From contig JAIFNM010000241.1 in NCBI GenBank assembly GCA_020047725.1, forward strand, positions 1 through 6,314: a DNA stretch of 6,314 nucleotides. Direction: 5' to 3'. Below, in pieces: positions 5,749 through 6,314 of the stretch. The notes under the pieces are model-generated. The model ran no database searches. It was not told the DNA's origin and saw only the letters and a program-made list of their open reading frames with translations. Position 1 is the stretch's first letter, and each line of letters starts with the position of its first letter. The translations under genes were made by a program, and so were the position numbers. This stretch comes from Betaproteobacteria bacterium. GTDB lineage: Bacteria; Pseudomonadota; Gammaproteobacteria; Burkholderiales; Rhodocyclaceae.

Positions 5749-6314
5749 ATGGAATTTTTCCGCATCAAAAAAGACATTCCGTTCATGCGCCATGCGCTGG
5801 TGTTCAACGTCATTTCGCTGCTCACCTTCCTGCTGGCGGTTTTCTTTCTCTTCAGTCGCGGGCTTCATCTTTCCGTCGAATTTACCGGCGGCACGCTGAT
5901 CGAAGTCAACTATGCGCAAGCCGCCAAGCTTGAACAGATTCGCGACGGCCTAGGCAAGTCCGGCTATACCGACATCTCGGTACAGAATTTCGGCTCCAGC
6001 CGTGACGTCATGATTCGACTGCCACTCAAAGCCGAACAGAATTCGGCCAAGATCGGCGAAGCGGTTATGACCGCGCTTGACGCCGAAGCTCCGGGGGCCA
6101 CGCTGCGCCGCGTTGAATTTGTCGGTCCACAGGTTGGCAAGGAACTCGCGGAAAATGGCTCGATGGCGCTGCTACTTGTGGTCGTAGGCATTGTGCTCTA
6201 TCTGGCCATGCGTTTCGAATGGCGCTTCTCGGTCTCGGCCATCATCGCCAACCTGCACGATATTGTGATCATTCTTGGCTTTTTCGCCTTCTTCCAGTGG
6301 GAATTTTCACTGTC
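5749..6314 (+). CDS. secF: SecF, protein translocase subunit, 5' part
   Basis: Partner of SecD in the membrane proton-driven export complex. The first 188 residues are present and the gene continues past the right edge; family members have about 300-320 residues. It starts MEFFRIKKDIPFM, with the first helix at about 17-35. A periplasmic domain follows with the signature VEFTGGTLIEV (43-53), in which Glu replaces the more usual Asp before FTGG, and then RRVEFVGPQVGKEL. The second helix (about 139-154) and third helix region follow, with HDIVIILGFF including conserved Asp171. The site AAGGA (5735-5739) overlaps the secD stop and lies 9 bases before ATG 5749, with a run of seven A directly before the start. 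The tight spacing implies coupled synthesis with SecD in similar amounts. Confidence 0.96.
   Translation, partial: MEFFRIKKDIPFMRHALVFNVISLLTFLLAVFFLFSRGLHLSVEFTGGTLIEVNYAQAAKLEQIRDGLGKSGYTDISVQNFGSSRDVMIRLPLKAEQNSAKIGEAVMTALDAEAPGATLRRVEFVGPQVGKELAENGSMALLLVVVGIVLYLAMRFEWRFSVSAIIANLHDIVIILGFFAFFQWEFSL

Noticed and set aside
5876..5890. SecF signature with Glu instead of Asp before FTGG as a loss-of-function change
   Set aside because: The substitution is conservative, the rest of the motif is intact, and I recall similar VEFTGG/IEFTGG forms in related SecF proteins.

Overview
This window looks like chromosome of a betaproteobacterium, most likely near Rhodocyclales (Dechloromonas/Azonexus/Accumulibacter-like). 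That placement is from recall of protein termini such as the SecD start MNRYPLWKYIIVAFA and the SecF start MEFFRIKKDIPFM, and from the moderately GC-rich coding sequence. It is not a computed placement.

The right three quarters (1228-6314) are the classical same-strand cluster queA-tgt-yajC-secD-secF. QueA and Tgt perform two steps of queuosine modification of tRNA wobble guanine. YajC, SecD and SecF form the accessory membrane complex that helps SecYEG export proteins using the proton gradient. queA and tgt overlap by one base. yajC follows after 54 bases with a good ribosome site and a possible internal promoter. secD follows after an unusual 91-base spacer with a palindromic CT-rich repeat and no visible Shine-Dalgarno. 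secF has its ribosome site overlapping the secD stop and runs off the right edge. All catalytic and metal-binding residues of Tgt that I could check are present.

The left quarter is a less orderly junction. A complete tRNA-Leu(CAA) lies on the minus strand at 909-993. A second tRNA-Leu 5' half, cut exactly after the anticodon loop, lies 107 bases upstream of it at 1101-1140. Immediately downstream of the complete tRNA is a stop-terminated open frame with strong GC bias at third codon positions but no start, probably the tail of a broken gene (677-907). Beyond an AT-richer gap with no gene (381-676) is the 5' part of a two-helix membrane protein on the minus strand (1-380), cut by the window edge. 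This arrangement suggests that the tRNA-Leu locus next to queA has been a recombination or integration hot spot.

The 5' leader of queA is the part most worth attention. A plausible sigma70 promoter (1055-1083) lies in the AT-rich spacer between the tRNA and the half tRNA. Transcripts from it would carry the antisense of the tRNA-Leu 5' half and then three short hairpins before the queA start. A tRNA-type promoter (1175-1203) fires the other way through the same DNA. I see no transposase, integrase, CRISPR array or preQ1 riboswitch in the window.
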